DNA of 64,000 nucleotides from Pseudoalteromonas luteoviolacea (GTDB lineage Bacteria; Pseudomonadota; Gammaproteobacteria; Enterobacterales; Alteromonadaceae), in NCBI RefSeq assembly GCF_018100925.1, contig NZ_JAGJEH010000010.1:124001-188000 (forward strand), in the 5' to 3' direction. Position 1 is the stretch's first letter. Each line of letters opens with the position of its first letter. The notes beneath the pieces are model-generated. The model had not been told where the DNA came from and did no database searches. It saw only the letters and a program-made list of their open reading frames with translations. Made by a program: the position numbers and the translations under genes. Below, in pieces: positions 22,746 through 31,953 of the stretch.

Positions 22746-24768
22746 GCAGGTAAGACAAGGCACTTTCAGTGTACGAGCTGAGATTCAGCAAGACACTATT
22801 GATGTCGAGAATCGCACAGCATGGGTCTGTTTCTCTACTGGTGAGGCTGGTCGTCGTTATGACTGGTGGAATGACACCGAGTATATGGAAGAACTCGACA
22901 TCACACCTGAATCTATTCGTACAGCTCGATTAGACAAAGGATTGTCAGTTTGTGATAACCATAACACTAGGTCTTGCCGTGGTGTATTCGGTGTTACTGA
23001 AGAATACAAGATTGAAAACGGTGAGATATTGGGGCTTGTGAGATTTGCCACAGACCCAGCCTCTGAAGAAATGTGGATCAAGGTGAAAGATCGTGTTTTA
23101 CGTCATGTTTCCCTTGGTTACAAAGTCCATAAATTCCAAAAGACTCAAGCAGATGACGACAAGATTCCAACGTACAGAGCTATTGACTGGGAACCAACAG
23201 AATTAAGTTTTACCCCGGTTTCGTTCGAAACCACAAACGGTGTGCGTTCTGAGCAAGAGCGTACAAAAGAAAATCTACACACAGTAATCATAGAGGATGT
23301 AACTATGCCAAGTGAAGACGTTAACTCGAACGAGACCACAGATAAAACTCGTTCAGAAGGTAACAACAATTTACCACCTGTAGAGCAGCCAGCGCAGGCA
23401 GGTGCAACTGAGCCTGTAGCTCGTTCAGAAGGTAACAACAATGTACCACCTGTAGAGCAGCCAGCGCCACAAGCAGCTACTGCTAGCCGTGCTGATCTGA
23501 CTGAAATGTTGGCTGTGACACGTAAAATCGGACTAGATGATCAAGTTGCAATTGATGCATATACACGTGGCGACTCGGTAGATTCGATTTACAAAACAGC
23601 AGTCAATGCTCAGTCCGATAACTCACAAAAAAATTCTATTCGAAATTACGCGACATTCGTTAGTGATGGCCGCTCTGATCAGCGTGAAAACATCCGTAAA
23701 GCTGGTGAATCGTTCTTGCTTCAAAGGTCTGGACGCCCAATGCATGAAAATGTATCTCAGACCTTGGTTAGAGATTTTACAGGTATGACCTTGTTTGACA
23801 TGGCTCGATTTTACGTTGACGCAAGCGGAGGTACAACCCTTGGGTTGAGTAGACAGGCACTTGCCGCTCGTGCGTTCCACAGTACAAGTGACTTTCCTTT
23901 GCTGCTTGAAAATGTGATGAATAAAAATTTACAGGAAGCATATCAGGAAACGCCGCAAACATTCCGAGATCTTGGGCGTCGCACTACTGTAAACGATTTT
24001 AGAGAAAAGAAAACTTACTCCCTCAGTGATGCGCCAAACCTATTACCTCTCGGTGAAGACGGTGAGTACAAAGCGGGTACGTTCACAGAAAGCGGTGAAG
24101 CTTATTCTATCGCTACGTTTGCACGTAAGATCGGGTTTACTCGTCAAATGCTCATAAATGATGATATGGGGGCATTTGATCGGGTGGCCCCTTCTTTTGG
24201 TAGAGCTGGAAGAAACTTAGAGTCTAATATCGTTTGGGGCTTGATCCTTGGTTTCAACTTCTTCACGAACAAACCAGAGCAAGTACTGATGAGAGACAAA
24301 AAACCTGTCTATCACGCTCAGCATAATAACCTACTAGAAGCGGGCTCAAAGTTATCGAAAGATAACCTAAAGAAAATTCGTAAATTAGGGCGTCAGCAAA
24401 AAACACTCAGTAAGGATTACATGAATGTAACTTGGGACCACCTTGCTGTGTCAGACGAAAATGAAGCTCTCGCAGAAGAATTACTTTACCCGAGCCATAT
24501 AGCTAACACCATGGCTGAGCAGCACTTACGTCATAAGATGCAATTGCTTGTTGAACCTCGTATTTCAGCGGTTAATGAACAGCAATATCACGTCTTCTCT
24601 AACATGCTTGATACGTTCGAGTATGCCTATCTTGCTGGTGAAGAGGAAATGTATACCGAAACATACACTAGCCACGACATCGACGGTATGAAAATCCTAG
24701 TTCGCAAAGATTTTGGTGCTGGATGGATCGACCATCGCGGCACCGCTATGGCTACCGGTGCACAGTAA
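22732..24768 (+). CDS. Prohead protease-major capsid protein fusion
   Basis: Encodes 678 aa from the ATG at 22732 (AAGGAG 9 nt upstream). Residues 1 to about 185 are a prohead protease of the HK97/U35 group: WWNDTEYMEELDITPESI, SVCDNHN (His-containing catalytic block), VLRHVSLGYKVHKF and ELSFTPVSFE. Then comes a linker with two copies of RSEGNNN(L/V)PPVEQPA, likely the scaffold-like region. From about residue 320 to the end is a HK97-fold capsid protein (FRDLGRRTTVNDFREKK..., VWGLILGFNFFTNKP, AYLAGEEEMY). Such fusions release the capsid protein by self-cleavage during head assembly. Confidence 0.87.
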   Translation: MPTNKQVRQGTFSVRAEIQQDTIDVENRTAWVCFSTGEAGRRYDWWNDTEYMEELDITPESIRTARLDKGLSVCDNHNTRSCRGVFGVTEEYKIENGEILGLVRFATDPASEEMWIKVKDRVLRHVSLGYKVHKFQKTQADDDKIPTYRAIDWEPTELSFTPVSFETTNGVRSEQERTKENLHTVIIEDVTMPSEDVNSNETTDKTRSEGNNNLPPVEQPAQAGATEPVARSEGNNNVPPVEQPAPQAATASRADLTEMLAVTRKIGLDDQVAIDAYTRGDSVDSIYKTAVNAQSDNSQKNSIRNYATFVSDGRSDQRENIRKAGESFLLQRSGRPMHENVSQTLVRDFTGMTLFDMARFYVDASGGTTLGLSRQALAARAFHSTSDFPLLLENVMNKNLQEAYQETPQTFRDLGRRTTVNDFREKKTYSLSDAPNLLPLGEDGEYKAGTFTESGEAYSIATFARKIGFTRQMLINDDMGAFDRVAPSFGRAGRNLESNIVWGLILGFNFFTNKPEQVLMRDKKPVYHAQHNNLLEAGSKLSKDNLKKIRKLGRQQKTLSKDYMNVTWDHLAVSDENEALAEELLYPSHIANTMAEQHLRHKMQLLVEPRISAVNEQQYHVFSNMLDTFEYAYLAGEEEMYTETYTSHDIDGMKILVRKDFGAGWIDHRGTAMATGAQ

Positions 24769-24783
24769 TAAGGAAACAATCAT

Positions 24784-25119
24784 ATGAAAAATTATATTCA
24801 AGACGGAAAATCTTTAGAGTTTACTGCGCCAACTGGTGGTGTGGTTTCAGGTAATTTGTACATTATTGGCTCGACTGTTGTTATTGCGTCTGTCTCCGCT
24901 GAAGAAGGTGAACGCTTTAACGGACGTACTGAAGGTGTATTCGAACTACCTAAAGTTGCGTCTGTCTCTGCTGGTGAAGGTGATGCGGCCAAGTGGTTAA
25001 CATCTTCAAAATCTGTCAGTAGCGCCTCTGGTTCTAAAGTGGTCGGAGTGTTTGCTGTTCCAGCTATCGCGACTGAAACGACGTGTACTGTGAGACTTGT
25101 TCAAACAGTGGTGGCTTAA
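24784..25119 (+). CDS. DUF2190 capsid decoration/cement protein
   Basis: Encodes 111 aa. NYIQDGKSLEFTAPTGGVVSGNLYIIGSTVVIASV...GVFELPK is the DUF2190 signature. Members are found directly after the capsid gene and act as head cement or decoration proteins. An internal duplication of ASVSA(E/G)EG is visible. The start lies 15 bp after the capsid stop. Confidence 0.85.
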   Translation: MKNYIQDGKSLEFTAPTGGVVSGNLYIIGSTVVIASVSAEEGERFNGRTEGVFELPKVASVSAGEGDAAKWLTSSKSVSSASGSKVVGVFAVPAIATETTCTVRLVQTVVA

Positions 25120-25437
25120 ATGAGTTATCGGGATATTTTTGGTCTTATGGGGGAGCTAGTTAGCGAAGCTCTAGGGCATACTTGCGTGTATGTCACTACT
25201 AGCGGTGAAACCATCGAAAATGTCTCGATAACTATTAATACAGGTAAACCAGTTATCGATGAATACAACATTGTGAGAGGTTGTATTGTTGAAGCTGGTA
25301 TCTTGATTACTGATGTACCTGAACCAAAAGAGGGAGACTCTTTTACTGATGACTTAGGCAGATCTTGGAAAGTTGACGGCTTAGTAAATGTTGTTACAGG
25401 TAAAACGTACGTTCATGTTGTGGAGCAATACCTATGA
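25120..25437 (+). CDS. Head-tail connector / stopper-like protein
   Basis: Encodes 105 aa, starting directly at the previous stop and overlapping the next gene. SYRDIFGLMGELVSEALG followed by beta-rich segments (EAGILITDVPEPKEGDSFTDDLGRSWKVDGL) resembles stopper/adaptor proteins at this position in lambda-type phages (FII-like or HK97 gp7-like). The assignment rests mainly on position and size. Confidence 0.6.
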   Translation: MSYRDIFGLMGELVSEALGHTCVYVTTSGETIENVSITINTGKPVIDEYNIVRGCIVEAGILITDVPEPKEGDSFTDDLGRSWKVDGLVNVVTGKTYVHVVEQYL

Positions 25438-26069
25438 CAGTGTACGACGCAAAAAGCCTAGATAAATTGATCGGTAAGATTAAGACCAAGCCTAAAACAG
25501 CAGATCGAGCAGCGGCTTTAGCCATCAATAAAACAGTCACTTTTTCTATTTCTGAAGCTGTAAGAGACATAACCACAGAAACGACCCTACAACCTAGTTA
25601 CGTCAAAGGCCATATCAAAAGAGTCTCACGAGCAGCACCACACAACTTGAAAGCCGTCGTCGTTGCTAATACGCGTGAGACTCTTTTAACTCGATATCAA
25701 TATCACAAGACAGAAGACGGAATCGCAGTCCGTATCAATCGGCGTGGTGGCTTTCAAAACATACCAAATGCGCGAGTGATGAAAACCCCCTTGAGAGGGT
25801 CTTTCAAAACGGGGATTGCCTTATCAAACAAACACGCTGTAGGCCATTTCAAGCAAGGGTTACATAAAGGGCGGGGACGTACCCCTGGCAAGTCTCGAAA
25901 GCTGCAAAAAATTATCCAGAAAGCACGTACTAAGCCCTATAAGGTTCAAGTACTGCATTCACGTTCAATCAATCAACTATTTGTTAGTGCAAGAGGGCGT
26001 ATGCAACCAGCCGTTAAGTCGAAGTTACGCACTGAGTTTAAAAAGGATTTCAGGAGGCTTTCACGATGA
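25434..26069 (+). CDS. Minor tail protein Z-like (GPZ family)
   Basis: Encodes 211 aa, very basic (many Lys/Arg). DRAAALAINKTVTFSISEAVRDITTETTLQPSYVKGHIKRVSRAAP and the later GGFQNIPNARV match prophage minor tail protein Z (PF06763), needed for tail completion in lambda. It is the expected gene between connector and tail terminator. Confidence 0.78.
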   Translation: MTVYDAKSLDKLIGKIKTKPKTADRAAALAINKTVTFSISEAVRDITTETTLQPSYVKGHIKRVSRAAPHNLKAVVVANTRETLLTRYQYHKTEDGIAVRINRRGGFQNIPNARVMKTPLRGSFKTGIALSNKHAVGHFKQGLHKGRGRTPGKSRKLQKIIQKARTKPYKVQVLHSRSINQLFVSARGRMQPAVKSKLRTEFKKDFRRLSR

Positions 26070-26503
26070 ACCAAATACCCGCAATACATGCAGTGATGCG
26101 AGAAATTGAAGACAAATTAACAGCTATACCGGGTGCTTACGTACGAACTGGTTTTGTACAACAACATATAAAAAACCTAATTAAAGACAAACAACTACCA
26201 GCGTTAGTACTTCAGCCGGGTAATGACTTACCGGCGCAAGCAATAAACGACGCAACAAAAATTAGTCGAGAGATTAATGTTGCAGCGTTGGTTGATACTC
26301 GTGACAAAGACACTGTGATTAGCCGTCTTGATGACCTGCTTTATCAGATGCGTTCAGCAATATATGTAGGTCATGAAGAAACCGCGAAAGCTAGTGTTGC
26401 GCTCGGCCCTGCAAAATTTGATTACCCCGATCCGGGTGAGCAAGTAGCCCTCGTTGAGACAGTTTTTACACTGAATTATCAAGAAAAATGGAGAGAAGAA
26501 TGA
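26066..26503 (+). CDS. Tail terminator protein
   Basis: Encodes 145 aa. The alternating helix/strand pattern (IPAIHAVMREIEDKLTAIPGAYVRTGF, LPALVLQPGNDLP, EINVAALVD, VISRLDDLLYQMRSAIY, ETVFTLNYQEKW) matches the gpU/tail-terminator fold that caps the tail tube. It overlaps both neighbours by ATGA-type junctions. Confidence 0.72.
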   Translation: MNQIPAIHAVMREIEDKLTAIPGAYVRTGFVQQHIKNLIKDKQLPALVLQPGNDLPAQAINDATKISREINVAALVDTRDKDTVISRLDDLLYQMRSAIYVGHEETAKASVALGPAKFDYPDPGEQVALVETVFTLNYQEKWREE

Positions 26504-26820
26504 TAGCGGAACAAATTAAACCGATTGGTGATATCGCGATTTTAAAAGTTATCCCAAATGAACAAAAAATCGGGTCCATCGTTTTAGCTGGAAGTGCTGT
26601 AGAGAAATCAACACTGTGTGAAGTAATGGTCCCCAACGAAGTTAGTTACCACCGTAACGGCGAGCCTAAAACACCGTATTTGAAAGTTGGTGATGTTGTG
26701 CGCATTCCGAAAGGTAATGTCGGCACTGAAATGCCAGAAGCCCCAGACGGTGAAACCTGGTTAGCAATTCCTGATGATTGCATTTTATACATTGTCCCAG
26801 GGGGTGCACATGCCAGTTAA
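26500..26820 (+). CDS. Phage-encoded GroES-like co-chaperonin
   Basis: Encodes 106 aa from the ATG at 26500 overlapping the terminator stop. It aligns along its length with GroES/Cpn10: IKPIGDIAILKVI (GroES IRPLHDRVIVKR), the mobile-loop region KIGSIVLAGSAVEKST (GroES SAGGIVLTGSAAAKST), LKVGDVVRIPKG (VKVGDIVIFNDG) and the final WLAIPDDCILYIV (VLIMSESDILAIV). The hydrophobic I-V-L of the mobile loop, which docks on GroEL, is kept. It lies inside the tail operon. By analogy with T4 gp31, it probably works with host GroEL to fold phage morphogenesis proteins; which protein is the client is not visible. Confidence 0.8.
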   Translation: MIAEQIKPIGDIAILKVIPNEQKIGSIVLAGSAVEKSTLCEVMVPNEVSYHRNGEPKTPYLKVGDVVRIPKGNVGTEMPEAPDGETWLAIPDDCILYIVPGGAHAS

Positions 26821-26971
26821 ATCGAAACTAGTACAGGTGACTTTTTCATGCAACACCGAGTACAACGGCGTTGAATACACACCAGGTGATTCAGTGAATG
26901 TGTCACCTGAAATGAAAGCGCTTTTTGAAAAACATGGATTCATTGAAGGTGATGAAAATGCAGAAAACTAA
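26810..26971 (+). CDS. Small phage protein in the tail operon
   Basis: Encodes 53 aa from the ATG at 26810 (GGGGGTG upstream; the TTG/ATG at 26774 is inside the GroES-like gene and less likely). VQVTFSCNTEYNGVEYTPGDSVNVSPEMKALFEKHGFIE resembles the short beta-type proteins often seen between tail terminator and tail tube. It overlaps both neighbours. Confidence 0.65.
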   Translation: MPVKSKLVQVTFSCNTEYNGVEYTPGDSVNVSPEMKALFEKHGFIEGDENAEN

Positions 26972-27707
26972 AAATAGAAGCTTCCAAGGCCGAGGCTCTA
27001 TATACGCTGAGGAAATTGGTGCTAATGAGGGGTTATTACCTTTAGGTAATTGCAACGGGTTAGAACTTTCTATCAGTGAAGAATCTCAAGATATGATTGA
27101 TTTTGAAAATCCAGGTGGTGGTGTTTTAGATACTGTTTCTCGTGTTAATCAGATATCTGCAAGTATTACATCCACAAGTTTTTCACCTCGCAATATCGCG
27201 ATTGCGTTGCGTGGCTTAGTAAATACTGTGAGCGGTGTTGCAGTAGCTGCGGAGGAACATACTGTAAAACTTGATGCGTTCACACCTTTTAAGAAAATCC
27301 CGGATAAATCGAAGACAATCACTGTTACAGATAGTGCAGGAACTAAAACATATGTTGAAGGTACTGACTACAAAGTACGTAACAGCGGTTTGATTGCTTT
27401 ATCTAGCGGTTCGATTACAAGTGATTCGATAATAAAAGTAACTTACGAGTCGATGACTACTCATAACATTCAGGGTATTACGCAGCAAGGAAAAGAATAT
27501 CGCATTATCTTCGACGGGTTAAACGAAGCCGACACAAATAAACCGGTACGTTTAACATTCTTGCGTATTCGTTTTAGCCCTGCCGATGCACTTAGTTTTA
27601 TTAGCGAAGATTTTTCGAGTGTCCCACTAAATTTAAATGTTATGAAAGACGAATCAGTAATAGATACTGGTGAATCACAATACATCAAGATTGAACAAGC
27701 GGCTTAA
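26958..27707 (+). CDS. Major tail tube protein
   Basis: Encodes 249 aa from the ATG at 26958 (AAGG 7 nt upstream). SIYAEEIGANEGLLPLGNCNGLELSISEESQDMIDFENPGGGVLDTVSRVNQISASITSTSFSPRNIAIALRG is characteristic of phage tail tube proteins; the C-terminal half carries a beta-rich domain (VRLTFLRIRFSPADALSFISEDFSSVPLNL). It precedes the tape-measure gene as expected, but with a terminator-like hairpin rather than tail-chaperone genes between. Confidence 0.8.
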   Translation: MQKTKNRSFQGRGSIYAEEIGANEGLLPLGNCNGLELSISEESQDMIDFENPGGGVLDTVSRVNQISASITSTSFSPRNIAIALRGLVNTVSGVAVAAEEHTVKLDAFTPFKKIPDKSKTITVTDSAGTKTYVEGTDYKVRNSGLIALSSGSITSDSIIKVTYESMTTHNIQGITQQGKEYRIIFDGLNEADTNKPVRLTFLRIRFSPADALSFISEDFSSVPLNLNVMKDESVIDTGESQYIKIEQAA

Positions 27708-27718
27708 TCCCAACTGTT

Positions 27719-27741
27719 GGCCGTTAGCGCGGCCTTTTTAG
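27719..27741 (+). terminator. Terminator-like hairpin between tail tube and tape measure
   Basis: GGCCG, loop, CGCGGCC, then TTTTTA. It would reduce transcription into the tape-measure gene and so help set the excess of tube over tape-measure protein. Confidence 0.6.
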
Positions 27742-27751
27742 AGGTCTTTCA

Positions 27752-30700
27752 ATGAGTAATAACGAACATAATCAGGAAATTGTACAGCTAGTCATTGACG
27801 CTAAGAACTTATCTAGTGATGAGTTGACAGAAGCGGCTGAGCAACTACTTGGTTTAAGTAAAACTGCATTGAAAGCAGAAAGAGCACTTACTGATATTGA
27901 AGTAAAACAAGGTGCTTTAGATTCATATAAACAACTAAAAGAACAGTTAAACACTACTCGCCAAGCGGTTGCAAAAGCCGAGGTTGATTTTAAAAAATTA
28001 TCGTCATCAGTTAATAAAAACAAGAATGCCACTGATGAACAAAAGCAGTCAGTCGAGCTCGCTAAAATTCAGATTAAGCAGCAAAGAAAAGAACTTACAG
28101 ACCTTCAAAGAACTTACGACACATCATTAAAAGATATAAAAGCTTTTGGTGCACATAGCCGTAACTTGGTTCAAGTTTCTGAGCAATTAGCTGAAGCTCA
28201 CAAGGAACAAGCTACAGAGGTGCAGCGTTTAAATGCTGAATTAGCTAAGCAGACCAACACTGTTAACCAGCGAATAGAATCCGAAAAGCGCCGTTTAAAT
28301 GTTACGGGCGAGCTCAACGAAGAAACACAAAAGCGTATTGAATTAGAGCGTCAAGAGGCTGAGCAAGCTAAACAAAATGAGTTGGCAGCGCGAACTTTGA
28401 GTATGTCTCTCAAGCAATATGAGAAACGCCTAGAAGAATTAAATAGAGACAAGAAAAACGGCGTCATCAGCACTGGTGATTACATCAGGAAAGAGGCTGA
28501 GCTTAAATTACAATTGGGTTTAACATCAGCACAAGTTGCTGTGTCAAAACAAGCAATTGAAGCTGATAGTAATGCTAAGACCAAAGCCAGTAAATCAACT
28601 GACTCATTGACACACGCGACACGTCGCCTCGCACAGATTTATACAGTATTGATAGCTGCGCAGTCAGCGATTGAAGTCGTAAGGCAAACAACAACGGCTT
28701 ACGGTGAGTCAGAAGCAGCAATCACTAAAGTTGAGAAAACGACAGGACAGGCCCGAGAAGTAATCGCAGAAATGCATAAAGAGCTTGCTGTGTTGGCACA
28801 GGAAATTATGCCGACTAGTACAAATGAGCTAGCGCGCTTTGCAGAGATAGCTGGTCAATTAGGTGTCAAATCAACTTCAGATTTAATGAACTTGGTCGCA
28901 GCCGCCGACGCGTTGAATGTTTCTACGAATTTAGCGGGTGATGATGCGGCTACCTTATTGTCTCGCATATTATCGATGACCGGTGAGGGCATACCGGAAA
29001 TTAATAACCTGGCATCTTCTGTTGTGGCACTTGGTAACAACTTTGCCATTGCTGAAGATGAGATCGCATTCATGACAAAGGAGATTGTCACCGGTACTAG
29101 TGCGATCAACGTAGGAAGTGCGGCAGCGGCTGCATTTGGTACAGTGCTCAAAGAGTCAGGACAACAAGCTGAACGTTCGCGCTCAGGCTTTACACGACTT
29201 TCTCAGTCGATTTTGCAAGCGTCACAACGTGGCGGCGCTGATCTTGAAAGGTTGCAGACGCTAACTGGTTTAACAGCAGATGAAATCGAGAAGAACTTAG
29301 GGGAGAGACCAGAGGAAGTTTTATTTAAGCTGGTTAAAGGGTTTTCTGAAGCTAAGGGGGAAGGGGTTTTACTCTCCAACATTTTGAGAGATATGAGAAT
29401 TGACTCTCAAGAAACCTTAGAAGTGTTTGAAGTGTTATCGAATAAAGTGACACGTCTTCGTTATGCAATCGACCTCTCGAACAAAGCTTACATCGAACAA
29501 ACCGCGCACTTTGAAGAAGCGGCAAAAACTTACGCCAATCAAGAATCCCAAATAGCTAGATTAGTAAATCAGTTCGGTAGTTTGAAGCGTTCAGCAGGTG
29601 AAGCGTTCAGCGACGAACTAGATTCAAGTATCAGAACCACATCAGAGCTACTTAAAGCACTTGATGATGTTTCGGTTTTATTGATGAACGAATTAGGTAA
29701 TTTAACAACCGGTTTTGGTGAGTTGTTCGATTCTATAGGCCTTGTTTCTGAGGTTACTGAAGATTTTACTAGTAAAGCGTTAGGGTCCACTTTAACTGTT
29801 GCGCTTGCAAATGTACGAAACTTGTTTAATACCTTAACGATAACAGTTAAAGGGTTTGGCTTAGCACTCAATGAAATAAAGCTGTACTTGGCTGAGTTAT
29901 CAGGAGAAAGCGACGAACATCTAAACAAAATACGTGAAACAAGTCGGAAACTTGCGCTATCAATAGAGCAAGATACCAAAGACATTGAATCTGGTTTTAA
30001 ACGCATATTCAATGAGTCAAGCGCAGCATACGAAGACTTCATAAGTACTTATGAAAAATACCAAAACTCCTCAAGCCAACTAGGTGAAAACCAACTTAAG
30101 CAGCTTCAAACACTAGTAAGTGCAAACAAGTATGTGAAGGAGCACGAGCAGTCTTATGTCGAACTAACCGCTGCATTAGTCCGTGCTAATCGAGAAACAG
30201 AAATCCGCGATAGGATGATAGCTGAGCAGGTTAAGCGCGATGAAGCACGAGCACAGGTAGAGCGCGAGGAAATTCAACGGACTAAAGAACTTCAAGCACA
30301 AGCTGAAAAGTTAAACCTTACGCGCAAAGAACTAGTAACGGAGAATGAAAAGCTTAGTCAGTCTTATGCTGATGGCAAAATTTCTGTTTCAGAATATGAG
30401 GAAACTCTCACACTATTAAGTTTTGCAGAGGGTAAGTTAGTCGAACAAGAAAGAGAGCTTGCTTTAAGTAAACAACTTTCAGTTGCTGAAAATACAAACC
30501 TGAGTGAATCAGTGCGAGAGTTAAAGCTTGCTGAGATTGATTTAGAAAGCGCTTTAAATGAGCTTGATTTACAGCTCAATAAGAACATTAAGTCTGATAG
30601 TGAAAAGCTACAGCTAACATTGCAGCGCATTGATGCTGAACGTCAATTAGCTCTGGTTAAAGAACGTCTACGAATTCAGAGTGAACTAGAGTCGAAAACA

Positions 30701-31594
30701 AGCCTTGAACTACAGCTCATACAAGAAAAAAACACGACAGCAATTGAACGACTCACATCACGTTACAAAAGCGGCACTATTACTTTTGGTGAGTATCAAC
30801 GAGAACTAGATAGACTCAAAATCACACAGTCGTTTTTGACTGATGCTGTGATAACAGAAACACGTGTCAAGCAAGAGAATACTCAAGCAACAGCTAGTGC
30901 TTCAGCGGTAGAGAGTCAATATTCAGCAGCAAAAGAAAAATCTACACAATCTGTAAAAAATAGCATTCGTTGGAATCGGGAAAGTACCAAGGCGATAGCC
31001 GCTCATGGTCGAGCTGTTGCTAGTGCTGCACGTCATGTCTCGTTGTTCGCAAGTGCTCATGAGCATTTAAATAAACAATTTAGTTTCAGCGGACAAAGTA
31101 CAGCAGACCTGCGGAAACGATACGATGAATTAGAGGATTCTATAGCTTCGAACAATCGCGTTACTAGCTCGTGGTGGCGTGACCTGGCACAACAAAGTAA
31201 TGTCGCTTTTGAACGTGAAAAAGACATCATTAGCCAAACATTACACATGCGTCAATGGACCGAACAAGTTCAATCCGGTAGCACTTCACTAGAACAATTA
31301 AACAAATATGCAAATAGCGCGAAGGTTGCTTTTAGAGATTTGGGACACTCTGAATTAACCGGATTTCTCAACCAGATTGAGCAAGCCAAGGCTGCACTTC
31401 AAGAAACAAAATCACTATCAAATGAATTAAGTGTTAGTACAAACACAACACAAGAAATCATTAGGGAAGTACCAAGCGAAACAGTTGTTATCAGGCTTGA
31501 AAGTGGTGGGCAATCTGCAACAGCTCAAGCTAACAGACAAGAAATAAACAGAATCATTAATGTTCTACGTCAAGCGGGGTTAAACATCGCGTGA
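27752..31594 (+). CDS. Tail tape measure protein
   Basis: Encodes 1280 aa, mostly alpha-helical coiled coil rich in Glu, Gln and Lys. Residues about 330-480 (ESEAAITKVEKTTGQAREV...MPTSTNELARFAEIAGQLGVKSTSDLMNLV...LESGQQAERSRSGFTRLSQSIL-like) match the TP901-type tape-measure core. The length would correspond to a tail of about 190 nm at 1.5 angstrom per residue (rule of thumb). The next gene starts with GTG overlapping its stop. Confidence 0.9.
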   Translation: MSNNEHNQEIVQLVIDAKNLSSDELTEAAEQLLGLSKTALKAERALTDIEVKQGALDSYKQLKEQLNTTRQAVAKAEVDFKKLSSSVNKNKNATDEQKQSVELAKIQIKQQRKELTDLQRTYDTSLKDIKAFGAHSRNLVQVSEQLAEAHKEQATEVQRLNAELAKQTNTVNQRIESEKRRLNVTGELNEETQKRIELERQEAEQAKQNELAARTLSMSLKQYEKRLEELNRDKKNGVISTGDYIRKEAELKLQLGLTSAQVAVSKQAIEADSNAKTKASKSTDSLTHATRRLAQIYTVLIAAQSAIEVVRQTTTAYGESEAAITKVEKTTGQAREVIAEMHKELAVLAQEIMPTSTNELARFAEIAGQLGVKSTSDLMNLVAAADALNVSTNLAGDDAATLLSRILSMTGEGIPEINNLASSVVALGNNFAIAEDEIAFMTKEIVTGTSAINVGSAAAAAFGTVLKESGQQAERSRSGFTRLSQSILQASQRGGADLERLQTLTGLTADEIEKNLGERPEEVLFKLVKGFSEAKGEGVLLSNILRDMRIDSQETLEVFEVLSNKVTRLRYAIDLSNKAYIEQTAHFEEAAKTYANQESQIARLVNQFGSLKRSAGEAFSDELDSSIRTTSELLKALDDVSVLLMNELGNLTTGFGELFDSIGLVSEVTEDFTSKALGSTLTVALANVRNLFNTLTITVKGFGLALNEIKLYLAELSGESDEHLNKIRETSRKLALSIEQDTKDIESGFKRIFNESSAAYEDFISTYEKYQNSSSQLGENQLKQLQTLVSANKYVKEHEQSYVELTAALVRANRETEIRDRMIAEQVKRDEARAQVEREEIQRTKELQAQAEKLNLTRKELVTENEKLSQSYADGKISVSEYEETLTLLSFAEGKLVEQERELALSKQLSVAENTNLSESVRELKLAEIDLESALNELDLQLNKNIKSDSEKLQLTLQRIDAERQLALVKERLRIQSELESKTSLELQLIQEKNTTAIERLTSRYKSGTITFGEYQRELDRLKITQSFLTDAVITETRVKQENTQATASASAVESQYSAAKEKSTQSVKNSIRWNRESTKAIAAHGRAVASAARHVSLFASAHEHLNKQFSFSGQSTADLRKRYDELEDSIASNNRVTSSWWRDLAQQSNVAFEREKDIISQTLHMRQWTEQVQSGSTSLEQLNKYANSAKVAFRDLGHSELTGFLNQIEQAKAALQETKSLSNELSVSTNTTQEIIREVPSETVVIRLESGGQSATAQANRQEINRIINVLRQAGLNIA

Positions 31595-31953
31595 AGAATA
31601 CACTTGAAAACATCACTTTACCTAGCCTTGGTTTTGACTCATTTGGATACAGCCCGGTTGCTCAAAAAAACTCACAGTCAATCACAGGTCGAGCAATCAT
31701 TCAACGTGGTCAAATGCTCGATGGTCGTCCAATTACGTTAGAAGGTGCACGTAACAGAAGTTGGATAACGCGAGAGACCGCCAATCAGCTTTCAGAACTT
31801 CGCATTAAATTTGAACCGCTAACACTCATATTTAACGGGCAAACATACAAGGTTAAATTCGACCTAGCTCAAGCTGATCACTTGGTTATAAATCACGTTA
31901 TGGGTGAGCAACTTTATTTAGAAAAGATTAAGTTAATCGAGGTACTAAATTAA
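31591..31953 (+). CDS. Phage tail protein, unknown
   Basis: Encodes 120 aa from a GTG overlapping the tape-measure stop. A beta-rich protein (LPSLGFDSFGYSPVAQKNSQSITGRAIIQRGQML...ELRIKFEPLTLIFNGQTYKVKFD). Its place directly after the tape measure matches distal-tail or tail-tip initiator-type proteins; no confident family assignment. Confidence 0.65.
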   Translation: MKNTLENITLPSLGFDSFGYSPVAQKNSQSITGRAIIQRGQMLDGRPITLEGARNRSWITRETANQLSELRIKFEPLTLIFNGQTYKVKFDLAQADHLVINHVMGEQLYLEKIKLIEVLN

